From contig OZ010794.1 of the NCBI GenBank assembly GCA_963932465.1, forward strand, positions 214,657,748 through 214,721,747: DNA of 64,000 nt. The letters run 5' to 3'. This document shows positions 21,346 to 33,740 of this stretch, one piece after another. Source of the DNA: Maratus speciosus. Its lineage: Eukaryota; Arthropoda; Arachnida; Araneae; Salticidae. Below the pieces are notes generated by a model. The model made no database searches and was not told the origin of the DNA. It saw nothing but the letters and a program-made list of their open reading frames with translations. The number at the start of each line of letters is the position of its first letter. The first letter of the stretch is position 1. The position numbers were made by a program, and so were the translations under genes.

Positions 21346-21677
21346 TCAAAAATGTTCAACAGCTCTCCTACTATAAATTTATTGGTTGCTAAGAATGAAA
21401 TGAAAAGTGATGTAGCCATGCATCACTATGCATTTAACTCATTAACGCCGGTTGGTACGAAAATCTGCCATTTAAAAATAGGAAAATTTTCAATATGAAA
21501 ACCAGTATTTTAGTAAGGAAAATTTCATATTAGTTAATCTCAAACTTCGGGAGATAAAATAAGTTAAAATTTACAATATGGGAAAACTGGTGTCAACTGG
21601 TACCGAGGTATTAAAAATTTGTAAAATGAACTCGGCATTAATGGCTTAAGGATGAAATTGATATCGTTAACAACATA

Positions 21678-22084
21678 GTCCAAGAGCCGACAGCACAAAG
21701 ACCTACGTTATCAACTACAAGAAAAAATAAAATAAAAAAACTTTCTTTTATGGAAGAGTAGAAGTAGGGTAATCTAAAGATCCATGTCTGCCGGAAATGA
21801 AGTGGTGCATAAGCCAAAAATTAATACCACTAGTGGTTGATTCGTAGCTTTATCATTGTGTTTGTCCTACAAACAAAGATATGAAAACATGGAGGACTGG
21901 GATCAGGAAAACACAATGATAAACCTACGAGTCAAACACTGGTGGCAATAAATCTTTGGCTTATGCACCACTTCACTTCTGGCAGATATGGATCATTAGA
22001 TTACCCTACTTCTATTATTCCATAAAATAGAGGTTTTTTTCTTGTTCTTGATGACATGGGTTTTTGAGCTGCCGGCTCTAGGAC
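21678..22084. mobile_element. 407 bp palindromic MITE
   Basis: The ends are GTCCAAGAGCCGACAGC and GAGCTGCCGGCTCTAGGAC. The arms pair over about 170 bp, including AGTAGGGTAATCTAAAGATC with its partner and GAAGTGGTGCATAAGCC with GGCTTATGCACCACTTC. The centre is GTTTGTCCTACAAACA. ACA borders both ends outside TAGTCC/GGACTA. It lacks the shared ACCAGT core, so it belongs to a different lineage. Confidence 0.85.
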
Positions 22085-22089
22085 TAACA

Positions 22090-22677
22090 TTCTTCCTATT
22101 CCTAATCACAAAAGTAAAAGATAAAAATGAAAACGAAAGTAATTTTTTGTACTGTGTATAAATAGAATCAAAAAGATTAAATTTATTTCAGTTTTCTACA
22201 GTTATATTTTATAAATGGACATTTGAATGTATTGTGTCAAAAGGAGTTATGTTTTGTTTTATAAACAGTAATCCAAATTCATAATAAATATTTGATTACA
22301 GAGATTAATCATCTTTTATTCAAACATTACTTTTTTAATTAAATACGTTTTTAATTAATTATTGTAATTTTATTTTTTTCTGCAAACAATTAATGAATGG
22401 GAAAAGGCGACTTTCTAAAATCTGTATAACATAGTAGCTTATTATTATAATGTTTTCCGTCACGTCTTCTTCCAGGATATAACTTTTTATGAAATGCTAG
22501 TAAATATGAATAACTTCCAGTATAGGATTGATTAAGCACTTTAATGTCATTTACGGATGTTTTCAAATCGCACAGCCACCTGATTACTAAAGCCTAAGTT
22601 CTGACATAAAAATGGCCTCTGTTGTAGGTTGGTTTTTTTTAATTCTGTTATCTAAATTCACGGCAGAGTACAAATGC
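22090..22677. other. no gene recognised
   Basis: AT-rich, T-rich sequence without visible repeats or frames. Confidence 0.4.
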
Positions 22678-22887
22678 TTAACGCCTTGAGGGGCAAGCAA
22701 TTACGTTTGTGAAATGCTGAATTCCCACCGGAATCTTTGAAAAATTCTTTTTCAAAATAAGTAAAAGCAATTTTACGGCTTTTTCCACCAAAGTTAGAAA
22801 AGTAAAATTTAATAAATTTTTTCTGGTGTAAAACTTCATTAATCGTTGGTGGTATATAATATATACCGGAGCCCCTCAAGGGGTTAA
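22678..22887 (+). mobile_element. TTAA-flanked MITE, CCCCTTGAGGGGC subfamily
   Basis: TTAA on both sides, with ends CGCCTTGAGGGGCAAGC and GAGCCCCTCAAGGGG. It is almost colinear with 7937-8150, including CACCGGAATCTTTGAAAAAT, TTTTTTCTGGTGTAAAACTT and the one-sided hairpin GGTATATAATATATACC (22851-22867). The close match suggests recent spread from the same source. The 22658-22879 minus-strand frame is an artefact. Confidence 0.9.
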
Positions 22888-22960
22888 AAATCTCCGCCTA
22901 CGGCAGCCGCCATTTTTGTGTCAAAGCGCAGGCCTAGTATTCAGGGAGCGATGCAGAACT
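22888..22960. mobile_element. half of a GGCGGCTGCCG palindromic element
   Basis: TCCGCCTACGGCAGCCGCCA followed by GTCAAAGCGCAGGCCTAG matches the right arm of the palindrome at 49398-49690. Only one arm is present, abutting the TTAA MITE. Confidence 0.6.
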
Positions 22961-23228
22961 TTAGAAACAACTCAGTATCTTTTGTTATAAATTATGATAG
23001 ATAAAAACAATCAAAACATGACTGCAAACATTTTGACAGTTCTATAGAAAACAATTCATAACTTCTTTCAAATATTAAAGACTTTTTTGGAATCTGTAAA
23101 AGAAATGACATTCCCTCTTTTATTAAGCTCCTTGATTATGGGGTGGCTAGAGATTATACGAAACAATAATTACTATTTGAAAGTTCTGGAATTTTTTTTA
23201 AACTAAAAATGTATGATAGACAATGCTA

Positions 23229-23773
23229 ATGGAGTTATGAGTAAAGAGGAGGAGACATATAGTGTACTCTCTACCAGTGGCGAGTGAAGTAACTGAGGAG
23301 GTTGCCAGAAGATGGCGGCTGCTTTTTTTTTCAAATCGGGTTTTAATTTCCGATTACCGCCAGGACAAATATCCCACGAGTAAAATTGAATAGGAAATTT
23401 CGTCTTACTTAAGCGTCTTAGTCATAGAAAATTTTTCTCAAATATGTCGTAAAAAAATCTATTTGTTTTACAAGTATCAGTTTGACTTGCAAAACTGTCA
23501 GTTTGTTTCCCTGGTTGTCACAATATGGCGGAAACGCAGGGCCTGTTTACCGCCAAAGTAAACTCCTACCAGTAAAAATGTAAATCTGTTTCTACCATTA
23601 TTTATGACTAAAATTTTTCAATAATAAGGTGTTTAAATGAGTGGAAATTTTCTGTATAAATTTACTGGTATAAGTTTCCACCGGCTGTAGACAGTGCCTG
23701 CGATAGCGGTTATAGTTGAAACTTCACTATTTTAACGATATGCCTGTTCCTCTTTATTAATAGTTCCATGACA
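23229..23773 (+). mobile_element. best-preserved member of the GGCGGAAACGCAGGGCCTG family
   Basis: The TIRs are ATGGAGTTATGAGTAAAGAG on the left and CCTCTTTATTAATAGTTCCA on the right. In order it carries GGCGAGTGAAGTAACTGAGG, AAGATGGCGGCTGC, GAATAGGAAATTTCGTCTTA, TATGGCGGAAACGCAGGGCC, CCAGTAAAAATGTAAATC and TTTACTGGTATAAG. It is about 545 bp and non-coding. An insertion of this family elsewhere (61796-62572) is bordered by an exact 8 bp duplication, suggesting a hAT relative. Confidence 0.75.
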
Positions 23774-24015
23774 ATAGTGGTTCTTTATCAATCTTAACGC
23801 AACATCTGAACAAAGGAAAACGTATTTCTCAGTTTTTTCACTCTTGCTGCTGTTGTGAGCTGCAAGACTTCATGAACTTGAGTTCTTCGAAATTATTCCC
23901 GCCGTAGAAGAAATGTAACAACTCCATTTAACTATTTTCTCATATTTTCCTGGTAGTAATTTAGAGAGAAATTTAATCCTGCATACAGCATTAAAGATAA
24001 GAAAGCCTTCGGTTA

Positions 24016-24146
24016 AATGGAGTTATTAATAAAGAGGACGAGACATATAGTATACTGTCTACGAGTTGCGAGTGAAGTAACTGAGAGGGTTGTCACAAGA
24101 TGGCGGCTGCTTTTTTAAAAAAATAGAACCTCCAGTTTCTGATTAC
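24016..24146 (+). mobile_element. truncated member of the same family
   Basis: Starts ATGGAGTTATTAATAAAGAG and continues through GCGAGTGAAGTAACTGAGAG and AAGATGGCGGCTGC, stopping after ATTACCGCCAAAC. Only the first quarter of the element is present. Confidence 0.65.
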
Positions 24147-24302
24147 CGCCAAACTGTCGTCTCAAATCGCGATCAAGTGTCCAAAAATCATTTCTGGCTT
24201 TCCTAGTGGTTATACATGATTCATTTTTAATTTTATAACATTATAAATGATATCACATTGTGAATTTAAACTAAATGTAGTTGTGATTTCGAGAGGAGAT
24301 TT

Positions 24303-24625
24303 GGGGGGGGGGGGGGAGTGCGAAATAGAACGGGCAAGTTTTCATTAAATTATTATTATTTTTTTTTTTTACAGGATTTTTTTACAGGAATGAGAATTTT
24401 CCACTTTTGATTATGGTGAATATTTTCACTTTTTAAAGACAAATCATCTAATTCAGTCTCCGCTGAAATTTTAACCCCCCCCCCCTGCCTCTCTGAAAAT
24501 ATTCTGGTTAAAATCTTATTTTGTTCTCTTTTTAATGTTATTCCAAAGTGATAATAAATAGCATAAGCAATCAATAAAATACATAAATAATGAATCAGCT
24601 AAATTTTGCCAACACCCCCCCCCCC
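24303..24625. repeat. G and C homopolymer tracts
   Basis: A 14 G run (24303-24316) and two 11 C runs (24475-24485 and 24615-24625, the latter followed by CACACACA). In such AT-rich DNA these are conspicuous, and a G run facing C runs can form strong duplex. No element boundaries could be attached to them. Confidence 0.85.
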
Positions 24626-24824
24626 ACACACACAAATACACGAGAAATCTCCCCTTTTTTGCCCCCATAGCAAGGAAAATCTAAAAATATTATTGCTATT
24701 TTTTTATGTTTTCGACATCTATTTACTATGAATTAATAATAAAATTATTCAATTCACTAATTAGATTACATTCAAAATTTTCGGTTATCCCCCCTTCTTT
24801 AGCCTCTCTCTACTACACAGATAA

Positions 24825-27168
24825 CTAGTAAATCTGCAGATCAAGAGCCTCAACGTCATCTCTGCAACTCATTGTTTTTATCAAACTTTGCGTAATATTA
24901 ATCTTTCTACAAAAACAAAATTTAAACTATTTAAATTACACAAACATTTATAAAAGGAAAAAAGTATTTCGATGGTTTCAGACATTAAAAGCGTTAAATT
25001 AAACACGTTGTTATGTAAGGATATTCTGAAATTCTCACGAGCTACTTATTCTAGTAATTTTTATATAATAAAGCAAATTTCTTCAGGGGGGCTCGGCCCC
25101 CCTAAACCCCCCGTTGTGTAATTTATTTTGCATTTGTAATTTTCTACTGATTGAGTTAATGATTACCCTATATCTTAGATTTATTTTTACACTGCAATTT
25201 ATAAGGATAAGCAATAATTCGGTCAAGCATTTTACGTTATCCTAATATCCATACAGCAGTATTTACTTGCCTGCTAACCACAAATACCTGTATCTAATGG
25301 ATAAAGAACTTTTGGAAATGTAAACTGAAACATCTAATTTAGAAATCTAATAACTTTATAAATTTTGTTTATAAAAAAATAATTTTGATTACCATTCTGC
25401 AATATTTATATCTAAGATCTAATCTAAATATCCAAAAATGTACTCGATAGCATTAACTTACTAAAATCACCCTAAAGTAGGGGGGCTTCTAAACCTAACA
25501 GTTAATAATTCATCATCGTTAAATAGATAAACATGATTTGGCGCCTTTAAGTATTTTTTGTGATTTTCTTTTAATAGTATCTACATTTAATTTAAAATCG
25601 TGATGTTACAAATACCGTTGAAATTTGACGCAAACCTATGTTCAGGTCAAATTACGAAAGGTTAACTAACATTTCATTTCCCTTAGCCGGACTTTCTCTT
25701 TCATTTTTCGTAATAAGGATTATTTTAATAATTTAATTTATTTTACACTCTACAAGCTGTTACACGGACGTTGTTCACGTAGCATTAAAATAGAGATAAA
25801 TGCATTAAGAAAACATTTCACTCCCCACCAGAGATGCCAAGTCTCAAGCTTTTTGCACATCACTATTATCTTAGAGAAAATGTTCTTTTAAATCGCGCAA
25901 ATGTTTCAATTAAATAAAGTAACATTTTCTGTATTAAAATACTGGTATCCAGAATGCCGGAGGCTTGGCAGCTCTGCTCCTCTTAATAAAAACATATATG
26001 ATTAACCAACACTTTATCACATTTTATAGGAGACAATACGGAATTTCTTATTTGTATGGCCTTACATATATCTCAGTCATAAAAATGTAAAATTTTGTGC
26101 CAATTAATGCACGCAATTGCGAAAATGAAATCGCAAAGAATGAGAAAAGGAAGGCCAAGTAAAATCGTGTAAATCGAGGAATCTTTCTTCGTAGTGCTGG
26201 GAAAATACTGCTACAAAAACTATTTTAGGTGGTATTTGGTGTGAAATGTTTATATGTATTCATTCCTGTCTTATATATCCTTTTTATTTTTTATTTGCTT
26301 ATTCCATTTTTCTTTTGCACGTGAAAATCTTACAAATTAAAATTAACTCTTTGGGAGAAATTGTTATTCATTTTTTTTGGCAACAATAAAGTTTATAAAA
26401 TTTAACAGAATAATGTCAGTTTATTCTGTATGAAAATAACGAACTTTTTCATTTATAATCAAATAGTTAAATAAATAAATGAAAATATTATTCTATATAG
26501 TATATAAATACTATTTCCATTTCTGCGTTTAAATAAATCTATATGCAAATATCTATACAAAGACATTCATTAATTCATTTCTTTTGCTTTGATTTGACTT
26601 CAAAAAACCATACATACTTTCACATTTATGATATTTTTAGATGAGATGCTGTTGCTACGCAACGGTTAAAAGAAAAAATGAAATATAAGTAAATTCATAA
26701 AATAAAATGTTTTATATTATTCGAACACATGTATAAAATTCTATCATAAGTTATACACCTAATTTAAAAGCTCTGACAAATGTTTTGACAAAATTGCAAA
26801 CTAATAAGAATAATTTAATACTCTTATTTAAAAATTTCAGCATCCAAAATTTACCATTTAAATCTATTATTCATATGAGCGATTTCTTTCAACAAATGAA
26901 AATTTGAAAATCGTCTGACTTCCCATAGAAAAGCATTATATCACAAAATAAAATGTTCTGTATATTCCGAACGAATGAACCAAATTTAACCCAAAACTAT
27001 ACAGCTCAATCCGGGGAGCTCATCAACATGCCCAGGGAATTTTAAGCCGATCGGATGCTTTTTGCGGCAGTTATCGCGGAACAGACAGACAGACTAACAG
27101 ACAGACAGACTAACGGAAACCAAAACTTTTCGTGTCTCCACAGTAAGCCTTCACTGACGTTTCGGCAA
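24825..27168 (+). repeat. 2.34 kb unit, first of two tandem copies
   Basis: Begins CTAGTAAATCTGCAGATCAA and ends CCTTCACTGACGTTTCGGCAA, where the second copy starts directly. Contains GGGGGGCTCGGCCCCCC (25084-25100), a palindromic MITE (25829-25976), GTTGCTACGCAAC (26652-26664), and GCGGCAGTTATCGCGGAACA followed by a GACA microsatellite. No coding frame of note. The type is unknown: a satellite-like or transposon-derived unit. Confidence 0.9.
25829..25976. mobile_element. hairpin MITE, CAGAGATGCCAAG ends (copy in unit 1)
   Basis: The ends are CAGAGATGCCAAGTCTCAAG and GAGGCTTGGCAGCTCTG. The right arm read inward gives ACCAGTATTTTAATACAG, AAAATGTTACTTTATTTAAT, the shared core. Present at the same place in both 2.34 kb units, so it inserted before the duplication. 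hAT-like ends, but no clear 8 bp duplication. Confidence 0.8.
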
Positions 27169-29420
27169 CTAGTAAATCTGCAGATCAAGAGCCTCAACGT
27201 CATCTCTGCAACTTATTGTTTTTAGCAAATTTTGCTTAATATTAATCTTTCTACAAAAACAAAATTTAAACTTTTAAATTACACAAACATTTATAGAAGG
27301 AGAAAAAAATATTTCGATGGTTTCAGACATTAGAAGCGTTAAATTAAACACGTTGTTATGTAATGATATTCTGAAATTCTCACGAGCTACTTATTATAGT
27401 AATTTTTATATAATCTAGCAAATTTCTTCAGGGGGGTGCCCCCCCTCTGAACCCCCGTTGTGTAATTTATTTTGCATTTGTAATTTTCTATTGATTGAGT
27501 TAATGATTATCCTATATCTTAGATTCATTTTTACACTGCGATTTATAAGGATAAGCAACAATTTGGTCAAGCATTTTACGTTATCCTAATATCCATACAG
27601 AAGTATTTACTTGCCTGCTAACCACAAACATCTGTATCTAATGGATAAAGAACTTTTGGAAATGTAAACTGAGACATCTAATTTAGAAATCTAATAATAA
27701 TTTTGATTACCATTGTGCAATATTTATATCTAAGATCTAATCTAAATATCTAAAAATTTACTCGATAGCATTAACTTACTAAAATCACCCTAAAGTAGGG
27801 GGAGTTCTAAACCTAACGGTTAATAATTCATCATCGTGTCCACTTCCAATTGACTAAATAGATAAACGTGATATGGCGCCGTTAAGTATTTTTTGTGATA
27901 GCCTTTTAATAGTATCCACATTTAATTTAAAATCGTGATGTTACAAACACCGTTGAAATTTGATGCACACCTGTGTTCAGGTCAAATTACGAAAGGTTAA
28001 CGAACCTTTTATTTCCCTTAGCCGGGCATTTTGTTTCATTTTTCGTAATAGGGATTATTTTAATAATTTATTTTACACTCTACAAGCTGTTACACGGGAC
28101 GTTGTTCACGTAGCATTAAAATAGAGATAAATGCATTAAATAAAACATTTCACTCACCACCAGACATGGCAAGTCTCAGGCTTTTTGCACAACACTATTA
28201 CCTTACAGAAAATGTTGTTCTTTTAAATCGCGCAAATGTTTCAATTAAATAAAGTAACATTTTTTGTATTAAAATACTGGTATCCAGAACGCCGGAGGCT
28301 TGGCAGCCCTGCTCCTCTTAATAGAAACATATATAGTTAACCAACACTTTATCACATTTTATAGGAAACAATACGGAATTTCTTATTTGTATGGCCTTAC
28401 ATATACCTCAGTCATAAAAATGTAAAATTTTGTGCCAATTAATATACGCAATTGCGAAAATGAAATCGCAACCAATGAGAAAAGGAAGGCCAAGTAAAAT
28501 CGTGTAAATCGAGGAATCTTTCTTCGTAGTGTGGGAAAATACCACTACAAAAATTAATTTAGGTGGTATTTGGTGTGAAATGTTTATATGTATTCATTCC
28601 TGTCCTATTTATCTTTTTTATTATTTGTAATTTGCTGCATTTTCCCTTTGCACGTGAAAATCTTACAAATTAAAATGAACTCTTTGGGAGAAATTGTTAT
28701 TCCCCCTTTTTTTTTTGGCAACAATAAAGTTTATAAAGTTTAATAGAATAATGTCAGTTTATTCTGTATGAAAATAACGAACTTTTTCCTTTATAATCAA
28801 AATAGTTGAATACATAAATAAAGATATTATTCTATATAGTATATAAATACTATTTTCATTTCTGAGTTTAAATCAATCTACATGCAAATATCTATACAAA
28901 GGCATTCATTAATTCATTCCTTTTAACTTTGATTTGACTTTAAAAACCATACATACTTTCACATTTATGATATTTTTAGATGAGATATAGTTGCTACGCA
29001 ACGGTTAAAAGAAAAAAATGAAATATAAGTAAATTCATAAAATAAAATGTTTTATATTATTCGAACACATGTATAAAATTCCATCATAAGTTATACACCT
29101 AATTTAAAAGCTCTGACAAATGTTTTGACAAAATTGCAAACTAATAGGAATAATTTACTACTCTTATTTAAAAATTTCAGCATCAAAAATTTACCATTTA
29201 AATCCATTTTTTATATGAGCCATTTCTTTCAACAAATGAAAATTTGAAAATCGTCTGACTTGCCATTGAAAAGCATTACAGAGCAAAATAAAATGTTCTA
29301 TATTTCCCGAACGAATGAACCAAATTTAACCAAAAACCATACAGCTAAGTCCGAGTACCTCATCAACATGCCAGATTAATTTCAAGCCGATCGGATGCTT
29401 TTTGCGGCAGTTATCGCGGA

Positions 29421-29451
<31 letters not shown>

Positions 29452-29508
29452 AACGGAAATCAAAACTTTTCGTGTCTCCACAGTAAGCCTTCACTGACGT
29501 TTCGGCAA
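27169..29508 (+). repeat. 2.34 kb unit, second of two tandem copies
   Basis: Colinear with 24825-27168 throughout, with scattered substitutions and small indels. Examples are an extra GTGTCCACTTCCAATTGACT near 27835, a shorter AT segment near 27700, and a changed G/C hairpin GGGGGGTGCCCCCCC near 27431. It keeps the same start and end motifs and the nested hairpin MITE. The divergence shows the duplication is not brand new or an assembly echo. Confidence 0.9.
28161..28311. mobile_element. hairpin MITE, CAGACATGGCAAG ends (copy in unit 2)
   Basis: Second copy of the MITE at 25829, with CAGACATGGCAAGTCTCAGG and GAGGCTTGGCAGCCCTG as ends. Differences from the first copy are spread through both arms, in line with the surrounding unit. 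Confidence 0.8.
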
Positions 29509-30226
29509 TAATACCTTTGACATTCCAATAAAAATTGAAGAATCTGTCTTTGTTACATTATTTTGATAACATTAAATCAATAATTACCTATCTAATTTTC
29601 TATTATATTTGAAATTCCTGCTTCTTATTATTTCTGAATGTTTTCTCAAAGAAATTACAGATGTTCTTTGGTTTTCTTCCGAGAATGTGTAAGAAGCTCT
29701 CCACTCCAACAGGAAGAGAAAGTGGGGGGATGCATTAACATCAGAGATAGGGATAGCAGGGGTGTGAAATGAGGTGAGCCCATTGACTACTCAATGTGGG
29801 GTTATACTTCTAGAACCATATCGAGTTTCAAGTTAACACATTTCTCTAGAATAGTAAAAGCGCAAAGGGTGGACTTTTCCTTAAAAAATATTACGAGTTT
29901 AATTCTTTGTTTAATGAGAATAAATGTAAAAAAGTATGAAATCCATATAAATAACAGTTTACATTAAAGTATTCACTAAAATTTAAATGTGCGTGTAAAT
30001 TTATATAGTTATATTAAGATTCATATAATAAACTGAAAAAAAATACAGTTAATAAAAATATTACAATAGATTTATATGACGATGCGTGGAAATTAAAAAA
30101 ATATTTTTAATAAAATTTATTTGTAAGTAGGTAAAATATACTTTTCAAATAAACAGGAAATTTAAAAATTGAATGATGTTTTCCAGTTGATTAAATTTCC
30201 CATACATGCATGTTTGTAGAATTTAG

Positions 30227-30228
<2 letters not shown>
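29509..30228. other. no gene recognised
   Basis: AT-rich sequence after the tandem duplication. The somewhat GC-richer patch 29690-29830 shows no frame or repeat match. Confidence 0.4.
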
Positions 30229-30260
<32 letters not shown>

Positions 30261-30278
30261 ACTTTAAATATGTAATTT

Positions 30279-30515
30279 TTAACACGTTCGCGCAGGCGGG
30301 GTGGGTCACACTCGATTGTCTCCGAGCTGGCATGTCTCCGGCCTTTTGGATAACAGTATTTTAACACAGAAAATGTTGTTTTATTTAATTAGAACAATTG
30401 GGCGATTTAAAGGAACAACATTTTCTCTAAAATAACAGTTGTGAGCAAAAATCCGGAGACTTAACAACTCTGAAACAGTCGAGTGTGACCCAACGCGCCG
30501 GCGTGAACGTGTTAA
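30279..30515. mobile_element. TTAA-flanked palindrome enclosing a CAGAG-type hairpin
   Basis: TTAA on both sides; ends CACGTTCGCGCAGGCGGGG and GCGCCGGCGTGAACGTG. Continuing inward, GGGTCACACTCGATTGTC faces ACAGTCGAGTGTGACCC. Inside these, GTCTCCGGCCTTTTGGATAA and AGCAAAAATCCGGAGAC enclose arms with CAGTATTTTAACACAG and AAAATGTTG. The inner part resembles the separate MITE at 25829. A 26 bp (TA)n tract lies just outside (30229-30254). Confidence 0.8.
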
Positions 30516-30529
30516 AATAAGGTCAAGTT

Positions 30530-31237
30530 TATTTTTGATCAAGCAGCCCCAACTTCCCAACCTCTCCTAGCGAATTAAAAAATTAAATTGACAGTGGTAT
30601 GTTAATTAGAATGTTGCATTATATAAACATTGACAATTTTGGTTCAGTGCGATAACTGGATTGATTTTAAACCCGATTACTGATTTTGGACAAATACTGA
30701 CAATATCCAATGTCCACATTCAAACTACTGGTTCTCACAAAATCGCAAAAACTCGCAATAAATCTCCTGGTATATGATTTTAGAAGGTTCATTCCACATT
30801 TTGTACTATAGGAACTCGGAAGGACTTTTTTTATATATCACTTTTTATGTACAAAAATTCCTTAAAACGTATTTTTAAAAAAAAATTCCTCTTTTTTTTA
30901 ATAATGAGATTTTTGAAATCGAAAAATCAAATTAAATAAGCAGTTTAATGTTGGTTTAGAGAAGTGCAAATAAAAATTAACTACAAACTATCTGAAAAGC
31001 TCTTAGTTAGGGTGTGAATGCAGCGAATTTGCCCGAAATTCACGCAACAGCAGAAAACGCTCAAAACTCTCAACTTCACATAAGCAATGCGAATTCATGT
31101 GAGCTTATAAAACCAAAATATTAAAAAATATAAATCTTCTGACATTTCTAAACACTGTGGAATTTATTTCATTTCGAAATACGAAACTTCGAATTTCTAA
31201 TTTTTGGCCACATAATCACGATTTGGGACCACTGAGT
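30530..31237. other. no gene recognised
   Basis: AT-rich sequence lacking clear repeats or credible frames. Confidence 0.4.
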
Positions 31238-31345
31238 GCCAGGGCAAATATCCCACATAGAAAATTTCGTCTTATTTAAACGTCTTACTCATAGACATTT
31301 TTCTCAATTATGTCGTAAAAATTTCTATTTGTTTTTACTGATCAT
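31238..31345 (+). mobile_element. fragment of the GGCGGAAACGCAGGGCCTG family
   Basis: GCCAGGGCAAATATCCCAC, AAATTTCGTCTTATTTAAAC, CATTTTTCTCAATTATGTCG and ATTTCTATTTGTTTTT match the middle of 23229-23773. Both ends are missing. Confidence 0.6.
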
Positions 31346-31440
31346 TTACGGTTACGCGCTATGACTGAAGACTGTTTTCGGTCATCCTGATTTCGTTCAC
31401 TAGTATTCTAATGTGAAATACCTGTGTAATTGGGCGAATA

Positions 31441-31893
31441 CCGGTTGTCCCAAAAATGACTGATGGATTTTTAAATCAATAACTTGCAAACGGTGACAGA
31501 TATTTAAAAAAATCTTGCAGGAGTGTTATGTACAATTTTAAGAGTTTTTATGCTACGATTCTCAGTTTTAGTTACAAATAACATCAATAGATGGCGCTGC
31601 AAGCAATAACCGCTAAATCCAGGCTCGATATTTCTGCCTCTCTCTTCTTCCATGTGAAAAAAAAAAGAGATTAAAATTTATAGAATATATCTCGAAGTAC
31701 CAAAAATTGGGTCTGGATTGAGCACATATTGCTCAGCGCCATCTATTGTTTGAAATGCGTACTAAAATCAAGAATCTAGTACAAAAACTCCTGACATCAT
31801 ACATAACCCTGATGCAAGATTTGTTTTAAATATCGGTCACCGTTTGCAATTTATTGAATTTTTAAATCCATCAGTCATTTTTGGGATACCCGG
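31441..31893. mobile_element. mariner-like palindromic MITE, 453 bp
   Basis: The ends are CCGGTTGTCCCAAAAATGAC and GTCATTTTTGGGATACCCGG, each flanked by TA. The arms pair for about 160 bp, including TGATGGATTTTTAAAT, AACTTGCAAACGGTGAC and ATAGATGGCGCTG. The GTCCCAAAAATGAC terminus is typical of mariner elements. Non-coding, spacer about 120 bp. Confidence 0.85.
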
Positions 31894-33740
31894 TACAAAC
31901 ATGAAACGATTGCGATATTGAATTACAATTTTTGCTTATGCACTTATATATACTTATAATACAAACGGAAATTTCGATCCGGCAGCTTATAACTCGAGTT
32001 TTACTGAATGGATTTTGATGGAACTTGCACGCCTAGATATTATTCCAGGAAATATTTTAGTATATGACACATCGTTCTACGTACATTAGTTATAAAATTA
32101 TCACATAAAGTTATGTTATTTTGGGCGAAATGGTTACTATTTGCTGTTTTTCGACGACCTATAAACTTTGTTAAAAGAGCTGAAACGGTGATAAATGTTG
32201 AGAATGTTACTAATTTTATTTAAAATTAAAAAAAAGAAATAATATATAAAAAAGAAAAACAGTTTTGATAAGTGATAATATTATAAAACGAAAATATTTT
32301 ATATAAACATGAAAGGAATATTGTTAATCCTTACAAAATAACTTTATGCGAAAGATCATAATGCTCGTAATTTCATCCAACCAGGAATAATAATTTCAAT
32401 GAAAAAATATTAATATATGTACTTACTTATTTGTATATCAGCTAGAGTCGTTTGTTGATACAATAGTTGTTGATTTATGGTTTGCATCAGATTAAAAAAA
32501 TGAATCTGAAAATTTGATTACAGGGTATCAGAATGGAATTTTCTTTTGTTCTATTCTATTCTATTATTTCCTATTGTTTTTTTTTATATTACTTCTCTAT
32601 CATATGACATACAAGAGGAAATAGCAGATGTAATTAAATAAAATGACCGCACTCGTGAGTTACTTATTATAACGGAGAATTGGGGTGGTTCAGTTAAGTG
32701 AACGGTTCGTAAAAGTGCATAAGAAAAACTCCAACCAAAGATACAGGAACTAGTGAAATTTTATTAACATTTTTAACACAATAATAAAAGATAATTTACT
32801 TCAAAATATTGAACGGGAGAGAGAGAAAATCCACAAGTAAGGAGGGTACGCCTGAGCGTACCATCAGACCACCAGGTCTTTTTACATCTTTACATGTTGA
32901 GAGCAGAAGTTAAAGTGGATGATTTCATAAGCAACATATATGACTTGGCGCCACAACATCGCCATATTTCAGTATTAGAAAAGTGTACGAAAAGCAGACA
33001 AAAGGTCATATTTACACGTCAAAATGATTAGCCCAGAATCTAGCATCAAAACAAAATTAACAATAAAATCGCGTGATGCAGAGTGGTTGCCAAAAAAAAC
33101 GGTTCAACCTATGTATTTATCCCTGACGCCATAAAGCCGGCCATAAATTATCAAAACAAATGAATAAGTTAAATAAATGCTACTTAAAATTGCGAAATAC
33201 TGAGAACGATATGTTTTAACACAACTGACAAAGAAAATTAACGTACATGAAAAGTAATTTAAACACCGCATCAATAAACATTCATTTTATATTTTAGATA
33301 TATTATTTCAACGGTCACTTACTTAAATAAAGAATGAGAAATAATTACATCTCGCGTGGGCAATGCAAAAGAAAAAACATACATTGAAATCAGAAGCAGG
33401 TGCATCTGATTCTACTGTTTATATTTTATTTTTAACGGCCCCCGATGTTATTGAGAAAGCGATTATAACTCATGAAGTTAAACTTACTGCATTACATTAG
33501 AGCATAATAAAAGAAAGAAAGAAAGAAACGAACAGATAAGATTCGAAATGGATTTTACGCATCGAGTTAAACAATAATTTTTACCTAACGAAGGGAAAAA
33601 CGACATGTTTCGAAAGCCAAAATAAATGAATTAAATTAATTTTGAAGCAATAAGGATATGTGATATATCTCTGTCACACTTATTATTGCACTTTACGATT
33701 TTGATTTTAATTTTGTCGCCAAACAATATGATTTCACGCC

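Noticed and set aside
20613..21498. Several frames with recurring TRVSHSFWA or LTRVWHSFWA-like segments
   Set aside because: They follow the ~140 bp tandem period and the inverted arms; repeat artefact.
32640..33640. Self-cleaving ribozyme suggested by the GGTACGCCTGAGCGTACC hairpin
   Set aside because: The conserved CTGATGAG and GAAA parts of a hammerhead are not in place around it.
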